The position numbers were made by a program, and so were the translations under genes. DNA of 35,188 nt, taken from positions 1-35,188 of the IMG/VR virus record IMGVR_UViG_3300028589_000025; one strand, given 5' to 3'. Below, piece after piece: positions 23,307 to 32,005 of this stretch. The stretch's first letter is position 1. Every line of letters starts with the position of its first letter. The notes beneath the pieces were generated by a model. That model did no database searches. It saw only the letters and a program-made list of their open reading frames with translations, and was not told where the DNA came from. Source of the DNA: a virus.

Positions 23307-23816
23307 ATGCCTAAAGTAACGTTGGACGAAGCGTATAGCCTGCTCGACCCGATGCTGAATGACAACTTTGAACTTTTGTTCACTGACATTCCGGGCGGTG
23401 GCGACGGTCGTCAATTGCGGATTCAGTGCTTGGGTGCTTCCCTGCCCGGCGCCAGTCTGCAAACTGTTGAGGTCGAATTGTTCGGCCACAAACTGATTTT
23501 TGCTGCACGTAAAACCTTCAGCCATAGCATGACCGTGGCGCTGCACGAAGTTTACGATGCGCGCACTTATCAGGCTCTGAAAGACTGGGCGGCTGTTGGT
23601 CGCGCAACGCAAACGCAAACCGGTGGTTTCCACGATGCGTACATGCGTACCGCGCAACTGACTGTTTTCGACCAGACTGGTGCGGATGCGGCGGCGTGGA
23701 ATATTCACCGGATGTTCCCGACCGAAATTTCCGAATACGCCTTTGAAGGTGCGGGTGGTCAAGCATTGCGTCAGGATGCGACCTTCGCCTATGGCTATGT
23801 AGAGCGCATTATCTGA
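23307..23816 (+). CDS. Tail tube protein, T4 gp19-like
   Basis: The product has 169 residues, the usual size for gp19-type tube subunits (about 160-165). These form stacked hexameric rings inside the sheath. The protein begins MPKVTLDEAYSLLDPML and then has the alternating strands of the tube fold (FELLFTDIPGG, RQLRIQCLGASLPGASLQTVEVELFGHKL). A YQALKDWAAVGR helix follows, and then late strands ending in FPTEISEYAFEG and ATFAYGYVERI. The gene lies directly after a sheath gene and has AAAAAGG before its ATG. A terminator follows. Confidence 0.85.
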   Translation: MPKVTLDEAYSLLDPMLNDNFELLFTDIPGGGDGRQLRIQCLGASLPGASLQTVEVELFGHKLIFAARKTFSHSMTVALHEVYDARTYQALKDWAAVGRATQTQTGGFHDAYMRTAQLTVFDQTGADAAAWNIHRMFPTEISEYAFEGAGGQALRQDATFAYGYVERII

Positions 23817-23822
23817 TTCGCG

Positions 23823-23857
23823 AAAAGCCCGGTGGATTTTTTCCATTGGGCTTTTTT
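23823..23857 (+). terminator. Rho-independent terminator after tail tube gene
   Basis: AAAAGCCCGGTGGA (23823-23836) pairs with TCCATTGGGCTTTT (23842 onward), with G-T pairs in the middle, and is followed by a T-run. It could reduce transcription from the abundant tube gene into the baseplate genes, which have no visible separate promoter. Confidence 0.88.
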
Positions 23858-23877
23858 CGCTTGTGTGGAGTCTGAAA

Positions 23878-24381
23878 ATGCCGATCCTTACGCTCGAAGA
23901 ATTTATAGAAAAACGTTCGGGCGACAGAAGCCCGATGCTGGATTTTTATTGGTACTGCGTTGAACTGCCTTTCGACCTCGATCCGTCGTATGTCGAAACG
24001 GTAACGCTGCCAGTTCCGTCGATCAACATGAAACCAGTTTTCATGGCTGGTCGTTTTGCGCAATATCCCGGCTTTCGTGAATTGGGTGCATTCGACATTA
24101 CTTTTTACGAAGACGTTTCGATGCGCAGTTTTAAATACGTGGACGACTGGCGCAATCGTGTAATGCATCCAACGGAAGGTTATTATTACCTGCCGGGGAA
24201 TTACAAACGCAACATGAAATTTGCTCTGACTGATGGGCGCACGACAGACACGCCGATCATGACTGTAACGCTGGAAGACGTTTGGCCTACCACCACAAGC
24301 CCCATAGGCTTAGTGAACAACGGCGGTCAAGCAATCAAGATTCAACAAAACTTTGCAATTGATAGGGTGACATACGAATGA
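23878..24381 (+). CDS. Second gp19-fold tail tube-like protein
   Basis: The product has 167 residues from the ATG at 23878, with GGAG 7 bases upstream. A GTG at 23863 lies before that site and is rejected. The late part has the tube-type pattern: FDITFYEDVSMRSFKYVDDW, then YYYLPGNYKRN, then MTVTLEDVWPTTTSP, then an IDRVTYE terminal strand. It resembles T4 gp19, gp48 and gp54 relatives more than the tube protein next to it. In T4, gp48 and gp54 start the tube on the baseplate, so a tube-initiation or terminator role is plausible. It overlaps the next gene by ATGA, which places it with the baseplate hub group. Confidence 0.68.
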   Translation: MPILTLEEFIEKRSGDRSPMLDFYWYCVELPFDLDPSYVETVTLPVPSINMKPVFMAGRFAQYPGFRELGAFDITFYEDVSMRSFKYVDDWRNRVMHPTEGYYYLPGNYKRNMKFALTDGRTTDTPIMTVTLEDVWPTTTSPIGLVNNGGQAIKIQQNFAIDRVTYE

Positions 24382-25160
24382 AATTCGATAGTTCTAATCT
24401 GCCGTCCCGTGGGATTCCTTACGCTGTCAAAACAATTGAGGTCAATCCTTTTCGTCCACGTCATTTGCCGTTTCTTTCCGAAGCGATCCTGACCCAAAAC
24501 GATAAGCCGATGATCGAAGCTGTTGGGCAGGTTATGGACTTCGATGTAAACCAGCTGACCGATGGTGATTTTTATTACATCTTGGCGTGGCTGCGTTTTT
24601 ATTCGCGTGACCTCCCGATCTTTTGTGAATGGGAATGCACCGGTATTGTTTTCACTCGCGAAGGCGACGAAAGCGGCAAGCTGTACACGATGGAAGAAAT
24701 CGACAGCATGACCGAGCAATACTTCGAAGCGCGTGGCACGGAAGCCGAAGCGCACATGGAAGATCCGAGCAAGATCAGCTGGATCGAACACGACTGCGAC
24801 GAATACAATAACCAAACCGTTTCGTTCGAAGAATTCACCCTGAAATATATGGATGAATCCGAACTCGATCCGGCGCTGGATTACCCACGCGTGCGCGATC
24901 TGGTGGCCTACAAGGAACTTGGGGCCGACGTGCGTAATCAGAAAGTGATTGGCCCCGTGCGTTATTTGCGCGAAGGCAAAACTCTGCACGAACGTTTGAA
25001 CTCACTCGACAATATCGACATGGATTTGTTCGATAAAGCCAGCCGCGCACATTTCCAGTTTGACCACGGCGTGCTGCAACGCATTCACAAAAAGTGCAAG
25101 AAATGCGCACGTGAACACGCGTTCGATGTAACGGTCGATGCACATTCGTTCTTCGTGTAA
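24378..25160 (+). CDS. Baseplate hub protein, T4 gp26-like (first copy)
   Basis: The product has 260 residues. The N-terminus (SSNLPSRGIPY, then FRPRHLPFLSEAILTQ) and the segment DVNQLTDGDFYYILAWLRFYS followed by FCEWECTG match the gp26-type baseplate hub family, whose members share an L-T-x-x-D-x-x-x-I-L-x-x-L-R block. An acidic middle follows, then YPRVRDLVAYKEL, and a C-terminal zinc-like KKCKKCAREH. In T4 gp26 is part of the central hub assembly; in other phages relatives may serve as tail chaperones. It overlaps the next gene by TAATG, which points to coupled translation in a fixed ratio. Confidence 0.68.
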   Translation: MKFDSSNLPSRGIPYAVKTIEVNPFRPRHLPFLSEAILTQNDKPMIEAVGQVMDFDVNQLTDGDFYYILAWLRFYSRDLPIFCEWECTGIVFTREGDESGKLYTMEEIDSMTEQYFEARGTEAEAHMEDPSKISWIEHDCDEYNNQTVSFEEFTLKYMDESELDPALDYPRVRDLVAYKELGADVRNQKVIGPVRYLREGKTLHERLNSLDNIDMDLFDKASRAHFQFDHGVLQRIHKKCKKCAREHAFDVTVDAHSFFV

Positions 25161-26128
25161 TGAGCGACGATCTGGACGCTCTCTCTATTGAAGTCGGGGA
25201 CTTACTGACTGGCAACCCCGCGCTGGATGACTTCTATAGTTTTGATCGCATTTATTTGCGGCAATTTGTCCTGAAAGAATTGCCGCTGCTGCACACTGGT
25301 ATGACGGCGAAGACGCGGCCCCACCAGCACATTATCCGTGCGGTGCAAATGTGCTGCAACATCGACGTAAACGAATTAACAGACGGCGATTTCATGTACA
25401 TCATGGCCCGTCTGCGCAAAAGTTCTTTCCCTGATTTTCCTGTTCGTGCGCAATACACCTGCAACAACATGGTGTACGTGAACAGCAAAAACAATATCGG
25501 TTTCGGTGTGACGGCCAAGGATGCAAAACGGTTGGGGTTTAAGCTGCAACCGTGCGGCTTCACGCAGTCTGAAATTGTTCCACAAACCGAAATCAAGCTG
25601 AACACTTTGGACGACGACAATAACCGTCTTATTCATCCGAAGATTTCTTTGCCTCGCGTGGGCACCCTGACCGACTACTACGAACACGTTTCAGATTTCC
25701 CGCATTACAAATATGTGGGCGACATTGCGCGTTGGGTCAAACAGGGTAAAACGTACCGGGCAAAGCTGGCCTATCTGATGGCACAGCCGGACATGGAACT
25801 CTTTCAAGAAATCGAGAAAGTAAAAACGAAATGGTTTCACGGCGTCACGGAAAAAGTGCGGCTGCGTTGCGGTCAATGCAACCACGTAATGTTCCACGAA
25901 TCGAGTCCATCAATGCTGAGCTTCTTTGCGGATAATTCCGACAAAGACGTTTATGTAATGTGCTACAACCTCATGTCGCAATTCGGGGTTATGCCTGATA
26001 TGAATATGCCGGTGCGTATGTTCCTCTATCACCATTCCACTTTGGCTGCTGACCGGCGCGAAGCGGAACAAAAAGCAAAAGCACAACAGAACGGTGGTAA
26101 ACCTGTGATGGGCACCAGAAGAAGGTAA
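25160..26128 (+). CDS. Baseplate hub protein, T4 gp26-like (second copy)
   Basis: The product has 322 residues. It is paralogous to its upstream neighbour: DVNELTDGDFMYIMARLRKSS is followed by YTCNNM, then LPRVGTLTDYYEHV, KYVGDIARWVKQGKTYRAKL and RLRCGQCNHVMFHE. These correspond to the same order of blocks in the first copy. It has an extra C-terminal part of about 65 residues (MCYNLMSQFGVMPDMNMPVRMFLYHHSTLAA) with a basic end. Located directly before the large tail-tip gene, the place where tail assembly chaperones lie in other phages. Baseplate hub or chaperone function is inferred from family resemblance and order. Confidence 0.65.
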   Translation: MSDDLDALSIEVGDLLTGNPALDDFYSFDRIYLRQFVLKELPLLHTGMTAKTRPHQHIIRAVQMCCNIDVNELTDGDFMYIMARLRKSSFPDFPVRAQYTCNNMVYVNSKNNIGFGVTAKDAKRLGFKLQPCGFTQSEIVPQTEIKLNTLDDDNNRLIHPKISLPRVGTLTDYYEHVSDFPHYKYVGDIARWVKQGKTYRAKLAYLMAQPDMELFQEIEKVKTKWFHGVTEKVRLRCGQCNHVMFHESSPSMLSFFADNSDKDVYVMCYNLMSQFGVMPDMNMPVRMFLYHHSTLAADRREAEQKAKAQQNGGKPVMGTRRR

Positions 26129-26134
26129 AACCGC

Positions 26135-29100
26135 ATGGCTGCTCTAGACCAATTAAACGAAATTGTCGATAAACACGCGACAGAAAAGAACGAACGCGAA
26201 GTTGGGCCAAAGCGTCGGACTGAAACCAAACCGCGACTGATGCAGCACTCTCACGTTGCGCAAGATGATGACGTGAAATTGTCGGGGCAGAAACGCCATT
26301 CCTACGCACGCACCGGTCGCGCTGATCAGAAACAAAATCAGCAAAATAAATCGAATGTTCCTGCGGTTCGCACGCAACCGAATCAATCGCAGGATCGTTC
26401 GAACGCCGATGCCATCGACGGACAAACGCAAGTTATCCGCACGCAGGTAATGGCGTCGAATAAACAATCGAATTTGCTGCAACAACAATCCGGTTTGATG
26501 CAGGATCAGTTGGGCGCCCTTCAAGACGTGTCGGATGTAATCACGCGCCTTTCTGAATTCATGCAGAAGCAAGCGACCAAACCTGAGCCGAAAATTCAGG
26601 GCAACACTTACGAAGGCGAATTCAGCCGCGTAAATGACAAACAATTGGCTGCGCAGGAACGCCGTCGCACAATCATGGATGATATCCGTGAAAAGCGTCG
26701 TGAACAGCAGCGCGAACGTGCGTCGAAACAGGAACGCGATAAACTCGGTCGCTTCAAACGCAACGGCCCGAAATTGCAACGCATTGGCGGTGGCGTTCCG
26801 GGTATGGGCGGCGGTGCAGGAATGCCCGGTGGCCTCGGTGGTTTTGGTGGCCGTGCTGCTGGTATGGGTGCTGCTGCGCTTGGGCCGATTCTGGCGCTGG
26901 CAACTGCGTACTATGGCGGCAAAGCCATGGATGCAATGTACGATAACGCAACGTTTGAAAAAAGCGAAGCGGGTACAATGCGCAAAGGCTGGCAGTCGGG
27001 TAACGATTGGCTGCAAGATAAATTCCGTCCCGATCAAGGCAATTCGCCAAGCGATAATTTTGCACGCCAAGACGGACGCGCCGCACAAGGAAAAATGATT
27101 GGCGAAAAAGCACGCCATCAAGATTTCGGTTCGGTTAGTGCTGCGTTTGAATCTGGCGGAAAAGGCGTCGGCACCGTTTCCAGTGGCAAGGGTGACAACG
27201 GCGGCGTTTCCTACGGTAAACACCAGCTGAGTTCGAAAGCTGGCACCATGACTGCGTTCCTGCGTTCTGAGGAAGGTCAGCAGTATTACAACGATTTCCG
27301 AGGACTGGCGCCCGGCTCGAAAGAGTTCGATGCGAAGTACAAAGAAGTCGCTGGCCGTGATGGTGAAAACTTCGATAAAGCGCAACAAAAATTCACAACC
27401 AAATCGCACTATGATCCGCTGGCGCAGTGGTTCACCAAACAATACGGCGTCGATCTAGATAAGCGTTCGCGTGCTTTGAAAGAAGCGCTTTATTCTGTGT
27501 CGGTTCAGTACGGTGTTTCCACCGGTAAATCTGTTTTGGGTGATGCATTCGGCAACCGTGATATCGCGGAAATGGACGATGCAACACTGATCGACTATAT
27601 CCAAGAAACGCGGGCCAATACGGTTTCGACTCGTTTCCGTTCCAGCGACAAAGCAACGCAGGAAGCCGTTTACAAACGTGCGGGTACTGAAAAAGCTGCG
27701 CTGTTGGGAATGCTCAACGAAGAAAAAGCCGGGCCGGGTTCTGCGGCTAAAGACGGTTCCGGAATTGGTGCGCAATATTCGCAGAAAATGATCGGTGCTT
27801 ACGGTGGTCAACCATCGGGCGGCACTGGCACAGGCGCTGCGTCGAATGGCACTGTCGGCGTTATGGCTCCGACTTCTGGCGGTGGCGGTGCAACAACTGG
27901 TGCAGGCGACGAAGCGGGCGGCGGTACTGCTGCGGCAGAACTTAGTCCCGGTGACGGTGCGCTTTATGCACTCGGCCAAAAGAATACGATCCCGAATGAC
28001 AACTCGGTAAACATGTCCGGTTTGAATAGCAAATTCAAGCAAGCATTTTTTACCATGGTTGGCGATTGGGTTCAGAATCAGGGCGGCACGCAGGTTAAAG
28101 TTGCGTCGGCTTTCCGTACCCGTGCAGAACAGGAACAATTGTGGATTAAATACGGTCGCAATACCAAACGCGTTGCACGTCCCGGTACGTCGCGACACGA
28201 ATCTGGTTTTGCAATCGACATTGATCGCAATTCTGCATCTGCGATGGAAGGCAAAGGCCTGTTCAAGAAATACGGTTTTCATCGTCCACTTTCCAACGAG
28301 CCTTGGCACGTTGAAATGATCGGCGCCGGTAAAGGTGGCGGTACACCAGAAACGAAAGCTGCTGGTGTTGCACCACAATTGATGCAAGGCGCTGCACAGG
28401 AAATGGATAAAGCAGCGGCTGCTGTAGCGACAAATTCCGCTGAAGAAAACACGAAAGGTGCAACACCTGCCAGTGGAAAAGCCACAACATCTGGCGCCGA
28501 CGAAGCTGGCGGCGGTACGGTTGCTAAATCTGGTGTGGCCGGGAGCAAGGAATTAATTGAGGAAGAGGAAGAAGAGGAAGAGGTAGACGAAAAAGAGGAA
28601 GGGCCAGAAACTCACGAAATAAAAACGGAAGCAATTCCGCCATCCGTAAACGTGATGGGTGATACGCCAGTTACTGAGGGCGGTACAAATCCAGAAACGC
28701 ACCAAATAAAAACGGAAGCAATTCCGCCATCCGTTAACGTGATGAACGGCACGCCAGTTACGGTGCCGGGTGTGGGTGCAAACGGAAAACCTGCTGTCGG
28801 TGCTAATGGAAAACCTACGTGGTCGCAGCAGCACGGGCAAATGGGCCAAACAATGGGTTCGCCGGGTTCGCCCGGATATTCCCAACGTGCGCGCCCTGTT
28901 TCGCAAACACAAACCGGTCGTGCGGTAACTGGAGCCATTACGAAAATCGGTAGCGTTTATGGCCTCGGTTCTTTCGGTTCTATGGCGCCCGGCGTTGACG
29001 GTGCATTGCGCGGCGTTGATTCGAAAGTACAAGGCGTTTTCAACAAGGTTCCGGGTCTGCGTGAGCTTTCGCGTATTCCGGGTTTGCCACAAATTCCGCG

Positions 29101-29653
29101 CTTGTCTTCGGGCCTGCCGAGTTTCGGAAAACTTGTGAATGGTGCAGCCGATAAAATCGGTAGTTTCTTCGGTGGTGATGAACCGCCTGCGGAAACCGTG
29201 CCGTATTCGGAACGTCCTAAAGTAATGGGCGGTCAAAAAGTTACATACACCGGGCCTGCCGTAACTTCCACGGATCAAATCGGTGTTTCTTCGTTGAATG
29301 CGCCAGTGGCAGCAATGTCGCCAGCGAGTCCAACGTATTACAACAACGATGCGCCAGTAGTTACAAAAGCTGCGGGTGCTACTCCGATTTCGCCAATGTC
29401 TGCACCTGCACAAGCAATCTCGACTCCCGCACCGGAATCTGTTGAAAGAAATACTTTTGACGGTGTGCAAAAAGTTTCGATTGCTTCCACTGATGTTCCT
29501 CAAGCTGACGGCGGTGCCGGTGCAGCAGCGGGCGGTGGTGGTTCTGGTGGCGGCGGTAGCGGTGGTGCGAAAAACGAAATGCCCCAAATCGACGACGTTC
29601 CGGCGATGATGGATGACTTCGGACTTTTGTTCGTAAATATGGGAATGGTTTAA
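26135..29653 (+). CDS. Large tail-tip protein with two peptidoglycan-degrading domains
   Basis: The product has 1172 residues. Residues 1-210 are polar and helical, ending in a basic patch (DDIREKRREQQRERASKQER). Residues 216-262 are Gly-rich then hydrophobic (AAALGPILALATAYYGG), possibly one membrane pass. Residues about 333-525 resemble a phage lysozyme/chitosanase-like glycosidase (FESGGKGVGTVSSGKGDNGG, then SYGKHQLSS; Glu339 is the candidate acid). Residues about 628-730 are an M15 VanY-type peptidase, with SRHESGFAIDID (zinc ligands His688 and Asp695) and EPWHVE (Glu722 and His725). A Gly/Ala linker, an acidic stretch and two 29-residue repeats follow. The remainder (about 890-1172) is low-complexity with a Gly-Ser-rich run near the end. 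It probably opens a hole in the cell wall at infection. A tape-measure function is also possible given its position. Confidence 0.82.
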   Translation: MAALDQLNEIVDKHATEKNEREVGPKRRTETKPRLMQHSHVAQDDDVKLSGQKRHSYARTGRADQKQNQQNKSNVPAVRTQPNQSQDRSNADAIDGQTQVIRTQVMASNKQSNLLQQQSGLMQDQLGALQDVSDVITRLSEFMQKQATKPEPKIQGNTYEGEFSRVNDKQLAAQERRRTIMDDIREKRREQQRERASKQERDKLGRFKRNGPKLQRIGGGVPGMGGGAGMPGGLGGFGGRAAGMGAAALGPILALATAYYGGKAMDAMYDNATFEKSEAGTMRKGWQSGNDWLQDKFRPDQGNSPSDNFARQDGRAAQGKMIGEKARHQDFGSVSAAFESGGKGVGTVSSGKGDNGGVSYGKHQLSSKAGTMTAFLRSEEGQQYYNDFRGLAPGSKEFDAKYKEVAGRDGENFDKAQQKFTTKSHYDPLAQWFTKQYGVDLDKRSRALKEALYSVSVQYGVSTGKSVLGDAFGNRDIAEMDDATLIDYIQETRANTVSTRFRSSDKATQEAVYKRAGTEKAALLGMLNEEKAGPGSAAKDGSGIGAQYSQKMIGAYGGQPSGGTGTGAASNGTVGVMAPTSGGGGATTGAGDEAGGGTAAAELSPGDGALYALGQKNTIPNDNSVNMSGLNSKFKQAFFTMVGDWVQNQGGTQVKVASAFRTRAEQEQLWIKYGRNTKRVARPGTSRHESGFAIDIDRNSASAMEGKGLFKKYGFHRPLSNEPWHVEMIGAGKGGGTPETKAAGVAPQLMQGAAQEMDKAAAAVATNSAEENTKGATPASGKATTSGADEAGGGTVAKSGVAGSKELIEEEEEEEEVDEKEEGPETHEIKTEAIPPSVNVMGDTPVTEGGTNPETHQIKTEAIPPSVNVMNGTPVTVPGVGANGKPAVGANGKPTWSQQHGQMGQTMGSPGSPGYSQRARPVSQTQTGRAVTGAITKIGSVYGLGSFGSMAPGVDGALRGVDSKVQGVFNKVPGLRELSRIPGLPQIPRLSSGLPSFGKLVNGAADKIGSFFGGDEPPAETVPYSERPKVMGGQKVTYTGPAVTSTDQIGVSSLNAPVAAMSPASPTYYNNDAPVVTKAAGATPISPMSAPAQAISTPAPESVERNTFDGVQKVSIASTDVPQADGGAGAAAGGGGSGGGGSGGAKNEMPQIDDVPAMMDDFGLLFVNMGMV
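28604..28761 (+). repeat. Tandem 87-base direct repeat inside tail-tip gene
   Basis: Two copies, 28604-28674 and 28691-28761, start 87 bases (29 codons) apart and encode nearly the same segment, with core TEAIPPSVNVM. Identity is very high across the first 54 bases, with most changes at synonymous or tolerated positions. A recent in-frame duplication in a disordered linker. Confidence 0.85.
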
Positions 29654-30370
29654 ATGGGAATTATCGCAAATCCGTACAACCCAAAAATCCCCAGCGGCTC
29701 ACGATCCAAACCGGAAATTTCCAGTATCTACACGATTCAACTGGACGTGCGCCGCGAAGGGGCGAGCTACCTGACACTGGATACGCCGTTGCCTGAAAAC
29801 TTCGGCTTTTCCTTGGCTTCTACTTACGACCGTCCGTTTGCAAAACCGCTTTCTCAGATTGCCGGTGATTCAGCGGGCATGGGCGGCGCAGCAGGTACAG
29901 CAGAAGACGTGCTGCGTGCGTCCACGGGCGTAACGTCGATTATGAAATATCTTTCGGGTTCGGTTTGGTCGTCGGGTTCTGCGATGACCATTTCGATTCC
30001 GTTTGTGATCGTTGCACACGACAGCGCCTATTTCGAAGTTACTGATAAAATCAAAAAGCTGACGCAACTTGCCGCGCCTTCAGAAAGTGCGGCGGGTACG
30101 TTGGTTGCGCCGGGGCCGCACGTGGGTAACACCACTGCGCTTCTGGCTGGTGACTTCTCGGGCGGTGTGCAATTGGGCGGTGACGAAATCACTTTGCGCG
30201 TCGGAAGGTTTCTGAAATTTACGCCGTGTATTATCAACAGCGTACACACGACTTTCGATTCGCAGTTTGACCAAGCGGGCAACCCGATTGCGGCAACTGT
30301 TAACGTTGAGTTCGAAGCTTTCTGGACAACCACGAAAGAAGACCTCGATAAATTCTTCACCATGCTTTAA
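29654..30370 (+). CDS. Probable baseplate/tube-cap protein, gp48/gp54-like candidate
   Basis: The product has 238 residues. The N-terminal 100 include SIYTIQLDVRREGASYLTL and Gly/Ala-rich loops. The C-terminal part has the pattern ITLRVGRFLKFTPCIINSVHTTFDS, then GNPIAATVNVEFEAFWTTT, then EDLDKFF. The motif of a late strand, G-x-P-x-x-A-x-V-x-V-x-F and a final T-x-E-D turn is common in baseplate tube and hub-adaptor proteins of contractile tails. It follows the tail-tip gene without a gap and precedes a gp53-like gene. Assignment to gp48/gp54 is by pattern and order, not alignment. A hub adaptor is an alternative. Confidence 0.6.
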   Translation: MGIIANPYNPKIPSGSRSKPEISSIYTIQLDVRREGASYLTLDTPLPENFGFSLASTYDRPFAKPLSQIAGDSAGMGGAAGTAEDVLRASTGVTSIMKYLSGSVWSSGSAMTISIPFVIVAHDSAYFEVTDKIKKLTQLAAPSESAAGTLVAPGPHVGNTTALLAGDFSGGVQLGGDEITLRVGRFLKFTPCIINSVHTTFDSQFDQAGNPIAATVNVEFEAFWTTTKEDLDKFFTML

Positions 30371-30382
30371 AGGAAGTGACGT

Positions 30383-30712
30383 ATGCCGGTTTATGATCAG
30401 CGTGAATTTGTGATTGTGGATGAATACGGCGTTGACCCACTGCTTGATCCCTCCTACGAAGCAATCGAAGGCACCACTTCGTATCGCCAATATACTGTAA
30501 ATGCTACAGAGCAATTCAACCCTGCCCTGATCGCATACAACGTGTACCGGAATGCGAAGTGGTGGAAAGCGATCATGATTTACAACGGGTACATGGACAT
30601 TTGGGAAATCGTAGAAAATACGAAGATCAAAATTCCAGATATCAACGAAATGAGTACGCGCCTGCAACGGGCGAAAACGGGCGCTAATTCCAGCGTCGTC
30701 GTAACCCTGTAA
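30383..30712 (+). CDS. Baseplate wedge protein, gp53/LysM-like candidate
   Basis: The product has 109 residues. The segment AYNVYRNAKWWKAIMIYNGY, followed by DIWEIVENTKIKIPDINEM, fits the gp53-type wedge proteins. Those carry a LysM-like fold with the pattern Y-R-x-x-W-W-x-I-x-x-x-N, then G or N-x-x-x-I-P. In T4, gp53 joins wedges to the central hub. The gene has AAGGAAG before the ATG and lies between the tube-cap candidate and the hub candidate, a typical baseplate order. Confidence 0.65.
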   Translation: MPVYDQREFVIVDEYGVDPLLDPSYEAIEGTTSYRQYTVNATEQFNPALIAYNVYRNAKWWKAIMIYNGYMDIWEIVENTKIKIPDINEMSTRLQRAKTGANSSVVVTL

Positions 30713-30730
30713 ACAAAAGAGAAAAAGGAT

Positions 30731-32005
30731 ATGGCTCAAGCGTCCCTAAACATTGAAGGCATGGCGTTTTGCACGCTGGATATTGCGGGAAGCCCCATGC
30801 CCCCTTCCATGAACATGATCGAAAATATCTGGATCATGGAAGGTTTCGGTATGGGTCTACCGACTATGAAACTTAGTCTGTACGACGAAAAAGAAACCTT
30901 GAGCCGTGACCTCAATCTCAAGGAAGGCACCACGATTTCTATTCGCTTGGGAAAAACCGCCGACACTGCGCCGGAAATGAAATTTCGCGTATTCGGTTGG
31001 GGCCGTCCAAGGAACTCCAGCGGTAAAGTTATTCACGTCGCGTGCATTCTCGATTCACCTAAATTCGGTGCAGGTTCTATGACGGAATCTTTCGAGGGAC
31101 ACACTGCAAATGTTCTGCAACAAATTGCGGAACGTTCCGGTCTGCGTTTTGAAGGCCCGACCGGCGCACCGAAAGACACGCAGGTTTGGTTAAACGTGAG
31201 CCAGACCCGCATGTCGTTTTCGGAAGACGTGGCGATGCGTGGATACATGAGCGACGAAAGTTGCATGGCGCGCATTGTGCGCATGGACGGCACGCTGGTT
31301 TATAAAGACCTGATGGCAGTCCTAAAAGAAGAACCAAAAAACACATTGGTTCACAACAAAGACGGTGCCGGTGCCAGCGGTAAATCGGTTGACGTTCGTG
31401 CAGCAAAAGACCGAAGTTATTCTGGTCTGTTTTCTCACTACATCAACTACGGACACAAATTGTTCGGGCACGATTTCGGTTCGGACGATAACGGAACATT
31501 CTCCATTGAATCCATGGACATTACGGCGCCGGGCGCTGCTGGTGTTCCGGTGAATATGGAAGTGGCAGCAGAGTTAAAAGAACGCGGCGCCCGTGTGACC
31601 TACAGCGGCCTCGATCCGGGCACTGGCCCCGACGAAGGTTTCAACATTCACGAAAAATACGAACGCGCTTATTACCAAAACGTTCGGCTGCTTTCCATGT
31701 TCAGCGAAAGCGTAATTGCCCTGTCGGATACTGCAACGGAAATTCAAACGTTTCAGTCGATTGATTACCAACAGGGCGCGGGCGCAAAAGGCCCGGCTGC
31801 ACCAACACCAAACGATATCGCCGGGCGTTACGTTGTCGGCGGAAAAACGATCATGGTGAAGGGCGGGAAGAAATACGCAGAACTGTTTTATTTGTACCGT
31901 CCGTTCCTCACTGAAGCGGGTAATCCGGCTGGCACGTCAGCACCCAAGAAGACTGGAAGCGCATCGACTTCCGGCGTCAACACAAGCAGCCGAAACTTCA
32001 CCTAA
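30731..32005 (+). CDS. Probable baseplate hub protein (gp27 / GpD-like)
   Basis: The product has 424 residues. The N-terminal half has the order of hub proteins of the gp27/GpD type: an opening strand set (MAFCTLDIAGSPMPPS), an early LSLYDE strand, then LNLKEGTTISIRLGKT, then FRVFGWGRP, then HVACILDSPKF. A DVAMRGYMSDESCMARIVRM segment follows, in which helix and strand support an internal repeat. The C-terminal 70 residues are Gly/Ser/Thr-rich and look disordered (KKTGSASTSGVNTSS). Likely forms the ring that joins tube and needle. No OB or needle domain is seen here, so the central spike must be encoded elsewhere. Its stop overlaps the next start (TAATG). Confidence 0.55.
   Translation: MAQASLNIEGMAFCTLDIAGSPMPPSMNMIENIWIMEGFGMGLPTMKLSLYDEKETLSRDLNLKEGTTISIRLGKTADTAPEMKFRVFGWGRPRNSSGKVIHVACILDSPKFGAGSMTESFEGHTANVLQQIAERSGLRFEGPTGAPKDTQVWLNVSQTRMSFSEDVAMRGYMSDESCMARIVRMDGTLVYKDLMAVLKEEPKNTLVHNKDGAGASGKSVDVRAAKDRSYSGLFSHYINYGHKLFGHDFGSDDNGTFSIESMDITAPGAAGVPVNMEVAAELKERGARVTYSGLDPGTGPDEGFNIHEKYERAYYQNVRLLSMFSESVIALSDTATEIQTFQSIDYQQGAGAKGPAAPTPNDIAGRYVVGGKTIMVKGGKKYAELFYLYRPFLTEAGNPAGTSAPKKTGSASTSGVNTSSRNFT

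Noticed and set aside
25140-25165. Programmed frameshift joining the two gp26-like genes
   Set aside because: No slippery heptamer at the junction, and the second gene has its own ATG in a TAATG overlap, so reinitiation suffices.
28559-28603. Purine-rich tract in the tail-tip gene as a CRISPR-like or microsatellite element
   Set aside because: No repeat-spacer order; it simply encodes a run of Glu residues.
26153-29587. Several long minus-strand frames opposite the tail-tip gene
   Set aside because: They interrupt each other, lack start signals and lie opposite recognisable M15 and glycosidase-like motifs.
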